Shown here: positions 16,620 through 25,781 of the stretch, piece by piece
Layout of the letters: every line of letters begins with the position of its first letter
How positions within the stretch are numbered: position 1 is the first letter of the stretch
Made by a program: the position numbers and the translations under genes
Assembly (NCBI RefSeq): GCF_002264395.1
Contig: NZ_NFVA01000037.1
Span: 1 to 63,876 of the forward strand
DNA: 63,876 nt
Source of the DNA: Paenibacillus sp. VTT E-133291
GTDB taxonomy: Bacteria > Bacillota > Bacilli > Paenibacillales > Paenibacillaceae
Reading direction: 5' to 3'
Notes under the pieces: generated by a model
What the model saw: the letters and a program-made list of their open reading frames with translations, nothing else
Database searches by the model: none
Told to the model about the DNA's origin: nothing

Positions 16620-17709
16620 TAAGTTGAGAATTGCTATTGTAGGTTGCGGTGGTATCGCAAATGGAAAACATATGCCAAGTTTGTCACGTCAGAAGGATGC
16701 TGAAATGGTAGCTTTCTGCGATATCGTTGAAGAACGTGCACAGAAAGCCGCTCAGACTTATGGCGCTGAAGGCGCTGCTGTTTATACAGATTACACTGAG
16801 CTTTTGAAAGCTGGCGGATTTGATATTGTTCATGTATGTACACCAAATGACAGTCACTCCGTGATTACTATCGCTGCATTGGAAGCAGGTAACCATGTAA
16901 TGTGCGAGAAACCAATGGCTAAAACCACTGCCCAAGCACAAGAAATGTTGGATGCTGCGAAGCGTACGGGGATGAAGTTGTCTGTCGCTTACCAGAACCG
17001 TTATCGTTCGGATAGTGAATACCTTAAAGCACTCTGCGAAAACGGCGAACTAGGTGATATCTATTATGCAAAAGCAATTGCCCTTCGTCGTCGTGCGGTT
17101 CCTACTTGGGGCGTGTTCCTGGATGAAGAAAAGCAAGGCGGCGGCCCACTGATCGATATCGGTACGCATGCACTTGATCTTACTTTATGGATGATGGATA
17201 ATTATAAACCACGCAGTGTTATGGGTTCGTCTTTCCATAAACTGAGTAACCGAAAGAATGCTGGAAATGCCTTTGGTCCTTGGGATCCTGAGCAGTTTAA
17301 GGTAGAAGATTCAGCTTTTGGATTTATTACCATGGAAAATGGTGCTACAATTGTACTTGAATCTAGCTGGGCACTAAATGTATCTGAGTATCGAGAAGCT
17401 CAGACGCTTCTTGCAGGTACAGAAGGTGGTGCAGATATGAAGGATGGTCTGCGCCTAAACGGTGACCGTGGTGGACGTCTGTATGAGACCAAAGTAGACT
17501 TGTCTGCTGGTGGAGTAGCGTTCTTTGATGGAGGACAGGAAAATGAATCTGATCGTGAAGCTCGCTTGTGGCTTGAGGCGGTTAGAGAAGACAAGGAACC
17601 TGTAGTTAAACCTGAGCAGGCCCTCGTTGTTACTCAAATCTTGGAAGCTATTTATGAATCTTCACGTACAGGTCGCGCTGTGTATTTTGACGGCACATCA
17701 GATAATTAA
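16612..17709 (+). CDS. Gfo/Idh/MocA-family NAD(P) oxidoreductase (first)
   Basis: A 365-residue sugar or inositol dehydrogenase. An N-terminal Rossmann domain begins RIAIVGCGGIANGKHMPSL; the family marker CEKPMAKTTAQA carries the catalytic Lys; and the C-terminal domain has GGGPLIDIGTHALDL with the usual Asp and His. It probably oxidises a ring hydroxyl of a sugar to a keto group that the neighbouring TIM-barrel enzymes rearrange. That pathway is inferred from context. AAGGAGG precedes the ATG inside the upstream gene. Confidence 0.85.
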   Translation: MSNKLRIAIVGCGGIANGKHMPSLSRQKDAEMVAFCDIVEERAQKAAQTYGAEGAAVYTDYTELLKAGGFDIVHVCTPNDSHSVITIAALEAGNHVMCEKPMAKTTAQAQEMLDAAKRTGMKLSVAYQNRYRSDSEYLKALCENGELGDIYYAKAIALRRRAVPTWGVFLDEEKQGGGPLIDIGTHALDLTLWMMDNYKPRSVMGSSFHKLSNRKNAGNAFGPWDPEQFKVEDSAFGFITMENGATIVLESSWALNVSEYREAQTLLAGTEGGADMKDGLRLNGDRGGRLYETKVDLSAGGVAFFDGGQENESDREARLWLEAVREDKEPVVKPEQALVVTQILEAIYESSRTGRAVYFDGTSDN

Positions 17710-17731
17710 TAGGGAAGTAGGAGTGGAAGTC

Positions 17732-18808
17732 ATGAGCTCAAAGATACATTCCGTAGTCATCGTTGGCTTTGGTGGAATGGGAAGTTATCACGCGAAATTA
17801 ATTAAGGAGACTAACTCCCTTGAAGTGGTAGGGACATACGACTTGCTTGAAGCACGTCGTGCGGACTCCATCAATGCTGGTTACAAGGTATATGAAAGTT
17901 ATGAAGAAGTATTAGCAGATCCTGCAGTTGAGATTGTTCTTATTGCGACACCAAACGATGTACACAAAGTAATCGCTGTACGTGCGCTACAAGCTGGCAA
18001 ACATGTTATTTGTGAGAAGCCGGTCGCTATGTCGAAGGTAGAGCTTCAAGAAATGCTGGCCGCTGCAGATGCAGCAGGACGTGTGTTCATGGTACATCAG
18101 AACAGACGGTGGGATGAGGATTTCTTAACGATCAAAAAAATGTATGATCAAGAGACCATTGGTTCATTGTTCCAGCTTGAATCTCGCGTACACGGAGCGA
18201 ATGGTATTCCAGGAGACTGGCGCCATGTCAAGGCACAAGGTGGAGGAATGCTGCTGGATTGGGGCGTTCATTTATTAGATCAGCTCTTATTTATGATCGA
18301 TAGCAAAGTCATCAGTGTGAGCAGCAGTCTGAGCTTTATTCTAGGCAATGATGTAGATGATGGCTTTGAAGCCATCCTGCAATTTGAGAATGGAATAAAA
18401 GCTATCATTGAGGTTGGGACAACTAACTTTATTACGCTGCCTAGATGGTATGTGAAGGGTATTGAAGGAACGGGTATTATCGAAGATTGGTCTTTAACTG
18501 GACGTTTAGTAACCAGAAACAATGAAGGCGAAAAGATCGAGCCTAAGCCTATACGTGCAGGTGTCGGATTAACTAAAACGATGGCGCCTCCTTCGGAAGG
18601 GGCTACGATTACAGAAGCTTTACCTCAACCTGCGGAGCTAGGTTCTAGCTTCTATGACAATTTCGCAGCCGTAATTGAGGGGACAGCTGAACCCATTGTT
18701 AAGAATGCTGAAGTCATGCGTGTTCAGAATTTGATTGAGGCTATTTTTGAATCTGCTGAGAAGAATCAAGTGCTCAAAGACTTCGATATGTATGGTGAAG
18801 GTAAGTAA
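17732..18808 (+). CDS. Gfo/Idh/MocA-family NAD(P) oxidoreductase (second)
   Basis: A 358-residue paralogue of the preceding gene, with Rossmann start VVIVGFGGMGSYHAKL, CEKPVAMSKVELQEM and GGGMLLDWGVHLLDQLL. Its sequence is clearly distinct from the first copy, so the two likely act on different intermediates or positions. I chose ATG 17732 (MSSKIHS) after GTAGGAG and not the longer frame beginning at 17627, which overlaps the upstream gene. A 26-bp gap leads to the next gene. Confidence 0.85.
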   Translation: MSSKIHSVVIVGFGGMGSYHAKLIKETNSLEVVGTYDLLEARRADSINAGYKVYESYEEVLADPAVEIVLIATPNDVHKVIAVRALQAGKHVICEKPVAMSKVELQEMLAAADAAGRVFMVHQNRRWDEDFLTIKKMYDQETIGSLFQLESRVHGANGIPGDWRHVKAQGGGMLLDWGVHLLDQLLFMIDSKVISVSSSLSFILGNDVDDGFEAILQFENGIKAIIEVGTTNFITLPRWYVKGIEGTGIIEDWSLTGRLVTRNNEGEKIEPKPIRAGVGLTKTMAPPSEGATITEALPQPAELGSSFYDNFAAVIEGTAEPIVKNAEVMRVQNLIEAIFESAEKNQVLKDFDMYGEGK

Positions 18809-18834
18809 ACTATTTGCAAAAGAGGTGACTTACA

Positions 18835-19803
18835 ATGAAACTTGGAGTATTTATGGTCTTGTTTGGGGGTCGCAAGCTGGAGGATGCTCTTGATTATGTA
18901 GCGTCCAAAGGACTAAAGGCGGTAGAGATTGGTACAGGAGGCAATCCTGGTAACAGTCATTGTGATCCTAAGATGCTTCTCGAGAATGAGGCAGCATTGA
19001 GAGAATTCAAACATGCTGTGGAATCCCGTGGATTAACGATCAGTGCACTGAGCTGTCACGGAAATCCCCTACACCCACAAAAAGAGCTTGCCCAGAAGGA
19101 TCATGAGGACTTTGTGAACTCGGTCAAATTGGCGCAGAAGCTAGGTGTTCCAGTCGTTAATACGTTTTCTGGTTGTCCAGGTGATCATGAGGGTGCCAAG
19201 TATCCGAACTGGCCGGTAGCTCCATGGCCAAATGATTATCAAGAAATTCTGGATTGGCAATGGGAGAATAAAGTGATCCCTTACTGGACTGAATGGGGAG
19301 CCTTTGCCGCAGAGCATGATGTGAAGGTTGGTCTTGAGCTCCACGGCGGATTCTCTGTTCACACACCGGGTACTTTACTGCGTTTGAGAGAAGCTGCGGG
19401 TGAGGTAATCGGAGCAAACCTTGATCCGAGCCATATGTGGTGGCAAGGAATTGATCCGGTGCAGGCGATTCATATATTGGGACGCCAAGGCGCAATCCAT
19501 CATTTCCACGCCAAAGATACAGTTATTGATCCAGTCAATGTTAATATGCATGGCTTAACAGATATGCAATCCTATACCAAAATGCTTGACCGTGCATGGC
19601 AGTTCCGTTCGGTTGGTTTTGGACATGATCTTAAGACTTGGGCTGATATTATGAGCGCTCTTCGTTTGGTAGGATACGATTATGTGGTCAGTATTGAGCA
19701 TGAAGATGGATTGATGTCTGTGGAAGAAGGCTTCTCCAAAGCGGTAAGTAATCTTCAACAAGTATTAATTGAGGAGCCACTAGCAGAAATGTGGTGGGTA
19801 TAG
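18835..19803 (+). CDS. Sugar phosphate isomerase/epimerase, TIM barrel (second)
   Basis: A 322-residue xylose-isomerase-like TIM barrel opening KLGVFMVLFGGRKLEDALDY. Metal-site segments are VGLELHGGFSVH, GANLDPSHMWWQGIDPV, IHHFHAKDT and VSIEHEDGLMS, giving a Glu/Asp/His/Glu set as in D-tagatose-epimerase-like enzymes. It is longer than its operon partner and resembles IolE-type proteins annotated next to Gfo/Idh dehydrogenases. AGAGGTG precedes the ATG, and the operon ends at the hairpin 19823-19852. Confidence 0.82.
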   Translation: MKLGVFMVLFGGRKLEDALDYVASKGLKAVEIGTGGNPGNSHCDPKMLLENEAALREFKHAVESRGLTISALSCHGNPLHPQKELAQKDHEDFVNSVKLAQKLGVPVVNTFSGCPGDHEGAKYPNWPVAPWPNDYQEILDWQWENKVIPYWTEWGAFAAEHDVKVGLELHGGFSVHTPGTLLRLREAAGEVIGANLDPSHMWWQGIDPVQAIHILGRQGAIHHFHAKDTVIDPVNVNMHGLTDMQSYTKMLDRAWQFRSVGFGHDLKTWADIMSALRLVGYDYVVSIEHEDGLMSVEEGFSKAVSNLQQVLIEEPLAEMWWV

Positions 19804-19822
19804 ATTAAGGGCATAGAATATA

Positions 19823-19852
19823 AAAAATGACGTGCGTAAGCACGTCATTTTT
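19823..19852 (+). terminator. Rho-independent terminator
   Basis: A perfect 13-bp stem AAAAATGACGTGC / GCACGTCATTTTT with a GTAA loop closes the sugar operon. Confidence 0.9.
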
Positions 19853-19900
19853 CCTGTATTAATAATCCGAAATTTAACCCATACAAATTGGAGGACGATC

Positions 19901-20158
19901 ATGCAGCCGATAAAAATACAGAGAGAACACAAACTACAAGTTACATCCAGTATTCAGGATTATTTTGAAACGGAGCTATCTAGCGAAATTGGCCAATTAG
20001 CAAGTGAGAATCTTCTTGATTTTATGCTCAAAGAACTCTCACCTCATATTTATAATCAGGCACTGGCAGATGCCCGTAAAGTGATTGAGCAAAAGATGAT
20101 TTCCATTGAAGAAGAATTGTATGCACTTGAGCAACCACTGACCTCTGCTAGAAGATAG
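19901..20158 (+). CDS. DUF2164-family protein
   Basis: An 85-residue, largely helical acidic protein with the family pattern SIQDYFETELSSEIGQLASE then LLDFMLKELSPHIYNQALADA. Function is unknown for the family. ATG 19901 follows GGAGG at 19890-19894; the open frame extends upstream to 19832 through the previous operon's terminator and is not credible there. It is convergent with fabV. Confidence 0.75.
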   Translation: MQPIKIQREHKLQVTSSIQDYFETELSSEIGQLASENLLDFMLKELSPHIYNQALADARKVIEQKMISIEEELYALEQPLTSARR

Positions 20159-20181
20159 TCACCAACATAATGTATTGTTGT

Positions 20182-21372
20182 TTACCGCTGATTGATAAGC
20201 GCTACGTCTGGATCAGTCTCAGCTTCATAATCTACACCCTCGGTCTCAAATCCAAATAACTGGAAGAACTCTTGTTTGTAGCTTTCTAGATCTGTCAATT
20301 CGTAGATATTGTTTGTCGTGAGTTCATCCCAGATTTGAGCCACTTGATTCTGTACATCCGGGGACATCTCCCAGTCATCGATTCGGATACGCCCTTCTTC
20401 ATCCACAGGAGTCCCTTCCATCGCATAAAGACGTTCTGCAAACAACCGATAGGTTTGTTCAATACAACCTTCATGAAGTTCTTGCTCTTTCATGACTTTG
20501 TATAGCGCAGAAGTGTATAGGGGGACGACAGGAATTGCTGAGCTAGACTGTGTGACCAGTCCTTTCGTAACTGCTACATAGGCCCGACCGTTTATACTTG
20601 ATAGTTGATTGTTAAGAGTGTGTGCTGTTAATTCTAGATGATCTTTTGCACGTCCAATTGTTCCCTTCCGATATACAGACTGGGTGATCTCCGGCCCGAT
20701 ATATGAGAATGCGATGGTGGTAGCATGATCTGCCAAAGCTCCGGCTTGATGAAGTGCTTCCATCCAAAGCTGCCAATCGTCACCACCCATCACTCGAATA
20801 GTATCATTGATTTCTTTGTCTGTAGCGGGCTCAATAGAAATTTGACTGACTTCACCCGTATGAAAGTTTACGGTTTTATTCGTGTAGGTATCGCCTATAG
20901 GTTTAATTACGGAGTTATAAACTTCACCCGTCACAGGATCTGTTCGACGGGCAGAAGCAACGCTGTAGATGACTAGATCAACTTGTCCCAATTCACTGCG
21001 AATCAGCTGTATAGTTCTATCCTTAGTTTCTTTGGAGAAGGCATCACCGGTTACGCTGTAGGATTGAAGTCCAGCTTTCTCTGCAAGTTCCTCAAAGGCT
21101 GCTGAATTGTACCATCCAGCAGAGGCTGTACGGGCTCCGTTGCTGCTGCTCTGGCGGTAGACGCCTACTGTACTGGCTCCAGCCCCAAAGGCGGCTGTAA
21201 TCCGTGAGGCGAGGCCATATCCTGTTGAGGCGCCAATGACAAGCACCTTGCGTGGTCCTTTGATTTCGGGTTGTGTCTGGATATATTCGATTTGCCGCTC
21301 TACTTGACGAGCGCAACCTTGCGGATGTGCGGTAGTACAAATAAAGCCGCGTGTTCTAGGTTTAATAATCAT
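20182..21372 (-). CDS. fabV: Enoyl-ACP reductase / trans-2-enoyl-CoA reductase, FabV
   Basis: NADH-dependent reductase of the last step of fatty-acid elongation; FabV enzymes in other bacteria are triclosan-insensitive. It has the FabV-specific opening MIIKPRTRGFICTTAHPQGC, a Rossmann loop VLVIGASTGYGLASRI near residue 45, and the active-site Tyr and Lys in FSYIGPEITQSVYRKGTIG (Tyr-x8-Lys). The 396-residue length is typical. Monocistronic, with GAGAGGA before the ATG. I see no other enoyl reductase in the window. Confidence 0.93.
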   Translation of the reverse strand: MIIKPRTRGFICTTAHPQGCARQVERQIEYIQTQPEIKGPRKVLVIGASTGYGLASRITAAFGAGASTVGVYRQSSSNGARTASAGWYNSAAFEELAEKAGLQSYSVTGDAFSKETKDRTIQLIRSELGQVDLVIYSVASARRTDPVTGEVYNSVIKPIGDTYTNKTVNFHTGEVSQISIEPATDKEINDTIRVMGGDDWQLWMEALHQAGALADHATTIAFSYIGPEITQSVYRKGTIGRAKDHLELTAHTLNNQLSSINGRAYVAVTKGLVTQSSSAIPVVPLYTSALYKVMKEQELHEGCIEQTYRLFAERLYAMEGTPVDEEGRIRIDDWEMSPDVQNQVAQIWDELTTNNIYELTDLESYKQEFFQLFGFETEGVDYEAETDPDVALINQR

Positions 21373-21501
21373 GTTAATCGTTTCCTCTCTTTCATGAAAA
21401 GCGGGCTAATGAGACTCGTTTGTTCTAATTTTAACAATTTTCAATCAAATGGAGAAGGGTTGTTTATTATTTGATACTTATTTCATTATGGTGGTGAGAT
21501 C

Positions 21502-22464
21502 TTGGAGAGCTTTACTAAAACAAAATTAACGACAGAGCAACAGAGTGATTTGGTAGGTGCTACTTTTGGAAGTCATGTGAGCATTCAGCGAAGTACTGAA
21601 CTGACAGGTGGCTACTTTAACGCAGCATATGACCTTTTATTATCAGATGGAAGAGACATGATTCTTAAGATAGCACCGTCAGCTGAAGCAGACACCCTTA
21701 GTTACGAACATGATATTATGTCTGTAGAGGTTGCGGCGATGCGACTGATGAAGTCAAATGGGACAGTACCTGTGCCACGGGTATACGCTTATGATAACAG
21801 TAAAGAAATGATTTCAAGTGAGTTTTTTTTCATGGAGAAAATAGTTGGCCAGCCTTATAATGAAATTAAGGAAGAGCTAAGTTCGCAGCAGAGAATGAGT
21901 ATTGAGGAAGAGTTAGGTCGTTATTCCCGTTTAATTAATGAAATTCCTGGTGAGCGTTTCGGATTATTTAGTGCGTCCACACCCGTAAAAGGAACTTCAT
22001 GGCGGGAAACTTTTAAGCATTTGATAATGAACCTGCTTGAAGATGCACGTCGTTTAAAGGTAGAAATGCCCATTCCGTTAGAATCTGTTGAGGCAGAGAT
22101 CAAAATTCGCTTACATGTTATGGACGCAGTCGTTAAGCCTCGTCTAATACATTGGGATTTATGGGATGGCAATGTGTTTGTGCGAGAGGGGCGCATTGTT
22201 GCATTGATTGATTGGGAACGGGCACTTTGGGGCGATCCCCTTATGGAATATTATTTTCGCTATATTGAGAATTCAGAGCATTTCTGCAGAGGTTACGGAG
22301 ATAGCTTCGACAGTCCAAATGAATGTGCCCGTAAAAAACTCTACGACTTATATATCGACTTAATTTACTTCATCGAGTGTTATTCGCGTAAGTACGATAG
22401 CCAGGGCCACCTGAAGTGGGCGCATGATAATCTGCTTGAGGGCTGGAAGCGGTTCATGAATTAA
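21502..22464 (+). CDS. Phosphotransferase, aminoglycoside kinase (APH) fold
   Basis: A 320-residue APH/choline-kinase-like enzyme. It contains a nucleotide-binding N-lobe, the catalytic loop LIHWDLWDGNVFV (HxDxxxxN, near residues 212-224) and the metal-binding ALIDWERALWGDPLMEY. Substrate cannot be read from sequence; fructosamine, homoserine or an aminoglycoside are all possible. The start is TTG 21502 with GGTGGTGAG just upstream. It stands alone with no terminator that I can define. Confidence 0.78.
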   Translation: MESFTKTKLTTEQQSDLVGATFGSHVSIQRSTELTGGYFNAAYDLLLSDGRDMILKIAPSAEADTLSYEHDIMSVEVAAMRLMKSNGTVPVPRVYAYDNSKEMISSEFFFMEKIVGQPYNEIKEELSSQQRMSIEEELGRYSRLINEIPGERFGLFSASTPVKGTSWRETFKHLIMNLLEDARRLKVEMPIPLESVEAEIKIRLHVMDAVVKPRLIHWDLWDGNVFVREGRIVALIDWERALWGDPLMEYYFRYIENSEHFCRGYGDSFDSPNECARKKLYDLYIDLIYFIECYSRKYDSQGHLKWAHDNLLEGWKRFMN

Positions 22465-22873
22465 CATATTTTTGACACAACTACAATATGAAAGATAGGG
22501 AGGCTGAGCAACAGTAGGGGAGAGTTCTTATATTTGAACGGCTGAGTGTACATATGGATACTGTAAGTTTGCTATAGCCACTGTCGATACTACGTTTGTT
22601 TCATGATCATTTATGCATAATAAGCATTACTTACTGATCACATAACCATGTAACTTTTGCTTTGGTTGTATTATTCGTGTATATTTTGATAGTGGGCTTT
22701 AGAATCATGGCAGTATTCCTTCCATACCATTTATTATATTTAGCAGTACCTAGTAGTTCTTCCTTATTCTCTGATTTGCGTATTTTAAAGTGGAACTATC
22801 ACACCTATTGAGCACGCAATAATTAGATCTAGTACTAAAGTGTGAGGTTCGCCGTATTTTTTTCAGAAAAATC
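22465..22873. other. AT-rich intergenic region with no recognised feature
   Basis: About 400 bp with stops in all frames, no plausible small gene, no strong hairpin terminator for the upstream kinase and no recognisable mobile-element end. The base composition is unusually AT-rich compared with the flanks. Confidence 0.5.
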
Positions 22874-22903
22874 TTGACTAGAACCCTTAAAACTAGATAA
22901 AAT
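22874..22903 (+). promoter_or_regulatory. Sigma-A promoter of the oppD-like gene
   Basis: TTGACT at 22874-22879, 18 bp, TAAAAT at 22898-22903. Confidence 0.6.
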
Positions 22904-22926
22904 AATACTTATTGCTTACAACATGC

Positions 22927-22941
22927 TGAGAATCATTATCA
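22927..22941. promoter_or_regulatory. Fur box
   Basis: TGAGAAT-C-ATTATCA matches the 7-1-7 Fur consensus TGATAAT-n-ATTATCA at 13 of 14 half-site positions. It lies about 24 bp past the predicted -10 and 30 bp before the ATG, a position where bound Fur would block transcription. Confidence 0.75.
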
Positions 22942-22971
22942 TAATTGACGAGGAAATGAGAGGGTGACAAG

Positions 22972-24039
22972 ATGGAGCGCCTTTTAGAGGTAAAAGACTT
23001 AGCGATATCATTCAAAACACATGGCGGAGAGGTACAAGCGATCCGTGGTGTTAGCTTCCATGTAGATAAAGGTGAAACTCTAGCGATTGTTGGGGAGTCA
23101 GGTTCCGGTAAAAGTGTAACCTCACAAGCGGTTATGAAGCTAGTTCCTACACCACCAGGAGAATATAAACGCGGACAGATTCTGTTCGATGGACAAGATT
23201 TGATTGGCAAGACAGAGAAGCAGATGCAGAAAATCCGCGGTAAAGAGATCGGTATGATCTTCCAAGATCCGATGACCTCTCTGAACCCAATGATGAAGGT
23301 CGGCAGACAAATTACTGAAGTGCTGCTTAAACATGAGAACATCTCCAAGGCTGATGCGAATAAACGTGGGATTGAGCTTCTCAATCTTGTAGGTATTCCT
23401 TCTCCAGAACGTCGCTTCAATCAATATCCACATGAATTCAGTGGTGGTATGCGTCAACGTGTTGTTATTGCAATGGCACTTGCTGCGAACCCTAAACTTC
23501 TGATTGCGGATGAGCCGACTACTGCGCTCGACGTAACCATCCAAGCACAAATCCTTGATTTGATGAAGGAATTGCAGAAGAAGATTGATACGGCTATTAT
23601 TTTTATCACCCATGATCTCGGGGTTGTAGCAAGAATGGCAGATCGTGTAGCTGTAATGTATGCCGGACAAATTGTTGAAATGGGAACAGCGGAAGAGATC
23701 TTCTACGATCCAAGACACCCATATACTTGGGGCTTGTTAGCTTCCATGCCAAGTCTAGAGAGCAAAGGTTCTTTGCTAACAGCAATTCCTGGTACGCCTC
23801 CAGATTTGATCAAACCGCCTAAGGGCGATGCTTTTGCACTACGTAGCACTTACGCTATGCAAATCGATATGGAGAAAGAGCCTCCAATGTATAAGGTTTC
23901 GGATACCCATATGGTGAAGTCTTGGCTAATGCATCCGATGGCTCCTAAGGTGGAACCGCCGGCAGTTGTTAAGAATAGACAACGTGTGCTTAAGAACGCT
24001 TATCCAGAGCCGGTTTTGGTACAAGAAGGCGCTAATTAA
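22972..24039 (+). CDS. Oligopeptide-type ABC transporter ATPase (OppD/DppD), without partners
   Basis: A 355-residue ATPase with Walker A GESGSGKSVT, Q-loop MIFQDPMTSLNPMMKVG, signature FSGGMRQRVVIAMA, Walker B LLIADEPTTALD and H-loop ITHDL. The C-terminal Opp/Dpp extension includes GTPPDLIKPPKGDAFALR and KVSDTHMVKSWL. OppD-type ATPases usually sit with OppA, B, C and F; none are adjacent here, and its own terminator follows. With the Fur box upstream, an iron-linked role such as energising a siderophore or peptide importer encoded elsewhere is possible. Confidence 0.88.
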   Translation: MERLLEVKDLAISFKTHGGEVQAIRGVSFHVDKGETLAIVGESGSGKSVTSQAVMKLVPTPPGEYKRGQILFDGQDLIGKTEKQMQKIRGKEIGMIFQDPMTSLNPMMKVGRQITEVLLKHENISKADANKRGIELLNLVGIPSPERRFNQYPHEFSGGMRQRVVIAMALAANPKLLIADEPTTALDVTIQAQILDLMKELQKKIDTAIIFITHDLGVVARMADRVAVMYAGQIVEMGTAEEIFYDPRHPYTWGLLASMPSLESKGSLLTAIPGTPPDLIKPPKGDAFALRSTYAMQIDMEKEPPMYKVSDTHMVKSWLMHPMAPKVEPPAVVKNRQRVLKNAYPEPVLVQEGAN

Positions 24040-24068
24040 ACAGATTATTCTTCGGAAAATATAAAAGG

Positions 24069-24105
24069 AAACGTCAGGCCATTTCGATGGCTTGGCGTTT
24101 TTTTT
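24069..24105 (+). terminator. Rho-independent terminator
   Basis: The imperfect stem ACGTCAGGCCAT / ATGGCTTGGCGT with a short loop is followed by eight T residues. Confidence 0.88.
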
Positions 24106-24170
24106 GTGCATGAATGTTCACTATTATTTAAATAAACATGAATTAATACGAACTTAATTAAATAAAAGGA

Positions 24171-24199
24171 TTGACTATTGTTCGTTTTCGTTTCAAAAT
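24171..24199 (+). promoter_or_regulatory. Putative sigma-A promoter of the arabinanase gene
   Basis: TTGACT at 24171-24176, 17 bp, CAAAAT at 24194-24199. The -10 is weak, suggesting an activator or regulated use. Confidence 0.4.
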
Positions 24200-24226
24200 G
24201 AAAAGGCATACATAGGGGGTATAACG

Positions 24227-25693
24227 ATGAGAAAAGCAATTATAACTACAATGATCAGTGTTTCATTATTAGCAGTAACCGCGTGCAATGACAAATCAGC
24301 CAGTTCCATCGACACAAATAACGCAGCTGACTCTGCGCAGCCAATCTTCAAAAATGTATCTGTACATGATCCGTCGATTATTATGGCAGATAATAAATAC
24401 TATGTATTCGGTTCTCATTTAGCATCTGCTAAATCAAATGATCTGATGTCTTGGACTCAGCTGTCCTCAGGGGTGGTAGAAGGAAACGTACTCATTCCTA
24501 ATGTCAAAGAGGAGTTTGCGGAAGCATTAAAATGGGCACAGACGGATACCTTATGGGCACCTGATGTTATCCAATTGGCGGATGGCAAATACTATATGTA
24601 TTATAATGCTTGTAAAGGGGATTCCCCGTTGTCTGCACTCGGCATAGCTGTGTCGGACAATATTGAGGGACCTTTTAAGAATAAGGGCGTCATTCTGAAG
24701 TCAGGTAAGATGGGTAAGGGTGATGATGGAGAAATATATGATGCCACTCAAAAGCCGAATGTAGTTGATCCGGACGTGTTCTTTGATAAAGAAGGGAAGC
24801 TGTGGATGGTCTATGGCTCGTACTCCGGTGGTATTTTTATTATGGAACTAGATGCTAATACAGGCTTCCCGCTACCAGATCAAGGTTATGGCAAAAAGCT
24901 CCTGGGTGCGAATCATGCTCGGATAGAAGCTCCATATATGCTATACAGTCCGGAAACGGATTACTACTATCTGTTCCTATCCTACGGTGGTCTGGCTGCA
25001 GACGGTGGATATAACATCCGTGTAGCTCGTTCAAAGGCGCCCGATGGACCTTTCGAAGATTCTGAGGGTCAGGATATGATTAATGCACAAGGATCTCCTA
25101 CGGTATTGTTCGATGATCCAGCATATGCTCCTTATGGAGTGAAGCTAATGGGGAATTTCGAATTCTTGAATACGGATGACGAGCTGCCAGTGAGTGGAGA
25201 AGGATATGTATCACCAGGTCATAACTCAGCGTTTTATGATGAAGAGAATGGCAAGTATTATCTGATCTTCCATACACGCTTCCCGAATCGTGGAGAAAAG
25301 CATGAGGTAAGAGTCCATCAGATGTTTATGAACAGTGAGGGCTGGCCGGTGGTAGCCCCACACCGCTATGGCGGAGAGAGCATAGAGAAATACACGAAAG
25401 AGCAAATTTCAGGCGAATATAAATATGTAAACCATAACAAAGACATTACGGCTGATATCGTGCAGTCGGAGCGGATCGAATTAACTAAAAGCGGTAAGAT
25501 TAAAGGAGCGGTAAAGGGGAAATGGAAGCTTATCGATGATCATACTGCGGAGCTTACCATTGACGGTTCTACTTATAATGGGGTATTCCTGAAAGTGTGG
25601 AATGAAGCAACAGCTAGTAACGTTATGACGTTTACTGCGGTTTCCAAGGAAGGTATCTCTATCTGGGGGAGCCATGTATCAACGATGGAATAA
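24227..25693 (+). CDS. GH43 arabinan endo-1,5-alpha-L-arabinosidase, lipoprotein
   Basis: An extracellular lipid-anchored hydrolase of the arabinan backbone (GH43, Abn2-like). The lipobox ends at Cys20 (LAVTAC). The five-bladed propeller holds the catalytic base Asp48 in VHDPSII, the modulating Asp in VDPDVFFD and the acid Glu in RIEAPYML. A C-terminal beta-domain of about 120 residues follows (EQISGEYKYVNHNKD to the end), as in B. subtilis Abn2. No arabinose transport or utilisation genes flank it. The ATG follows AGGGGG. Confidence 0.88.
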   Translation: MRKAIITTMISVSLLAVTACNDKSASSIDTNNAADSAQPIFKNVSVHDPSIIMADNKYYVFGSHLASAKSNDLMSWTQLSSGVVEGNVLIPNVKEEFAEALKWAQTDTLWAPDVIQLADGKYYMYYNACKGDSPLSALGIAVSDNIEGPFKNKGVILKSGKMGKGDDGEIYDATQKPNVVDPDVFFDKEGKLWMVYGSYSGGIFIMELDANTGFPLPDQGYGKKLLGANHARIEAPYMLYSPETDYYYLFLSYGGLAADGGYNIRVARSKAPDGPFEDSEGQDMINAQGSPTVLFDDPAYAPYGVKLMGNFEFLNTDDELPVSGEGYVSPGHNSAFYDEENGKYYLIFHTRFPNRGEKHEVRVHQMFMNSEGWPVVAPHRYGGESIEKYTKEQISGEYKYVNHNKDITADIVQSERIELTKSGKIKGAVKGKWKLIDDHTAELTIDGSTYNGVFLKVWNEATASNVMTFTAVSKEGISIWGSHVSTME

Positions 25694-25719
25694 TAGATTT
25701 TTTTTGAAATTGGCAGTAG

Positions 25720-25770
25720 AAACGGGGTTCCACTTAGTCCTGAGAATGACTAATCTGGAACCCCGTTTTA
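25720..25770. terminator. Bidirectional terminator between convergent genes
   Basis: A perfect 13-bp stem AAACGGGGTTCCA / TGGAACCCCGTTT. The loop region contains a smaller AGTC/GACT stem. It is shared by the arabinanase gene and fabF. Confidence 0.85.
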
Positions 25771-25781
25771 TGGATGAGTGG

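Noticed and set aside
22893..23420. 175-codon frame antisense to the oppD-like gene
   Set aside because: Mirrors Walker A and Q-loop coding sequence and has no supporting signals.
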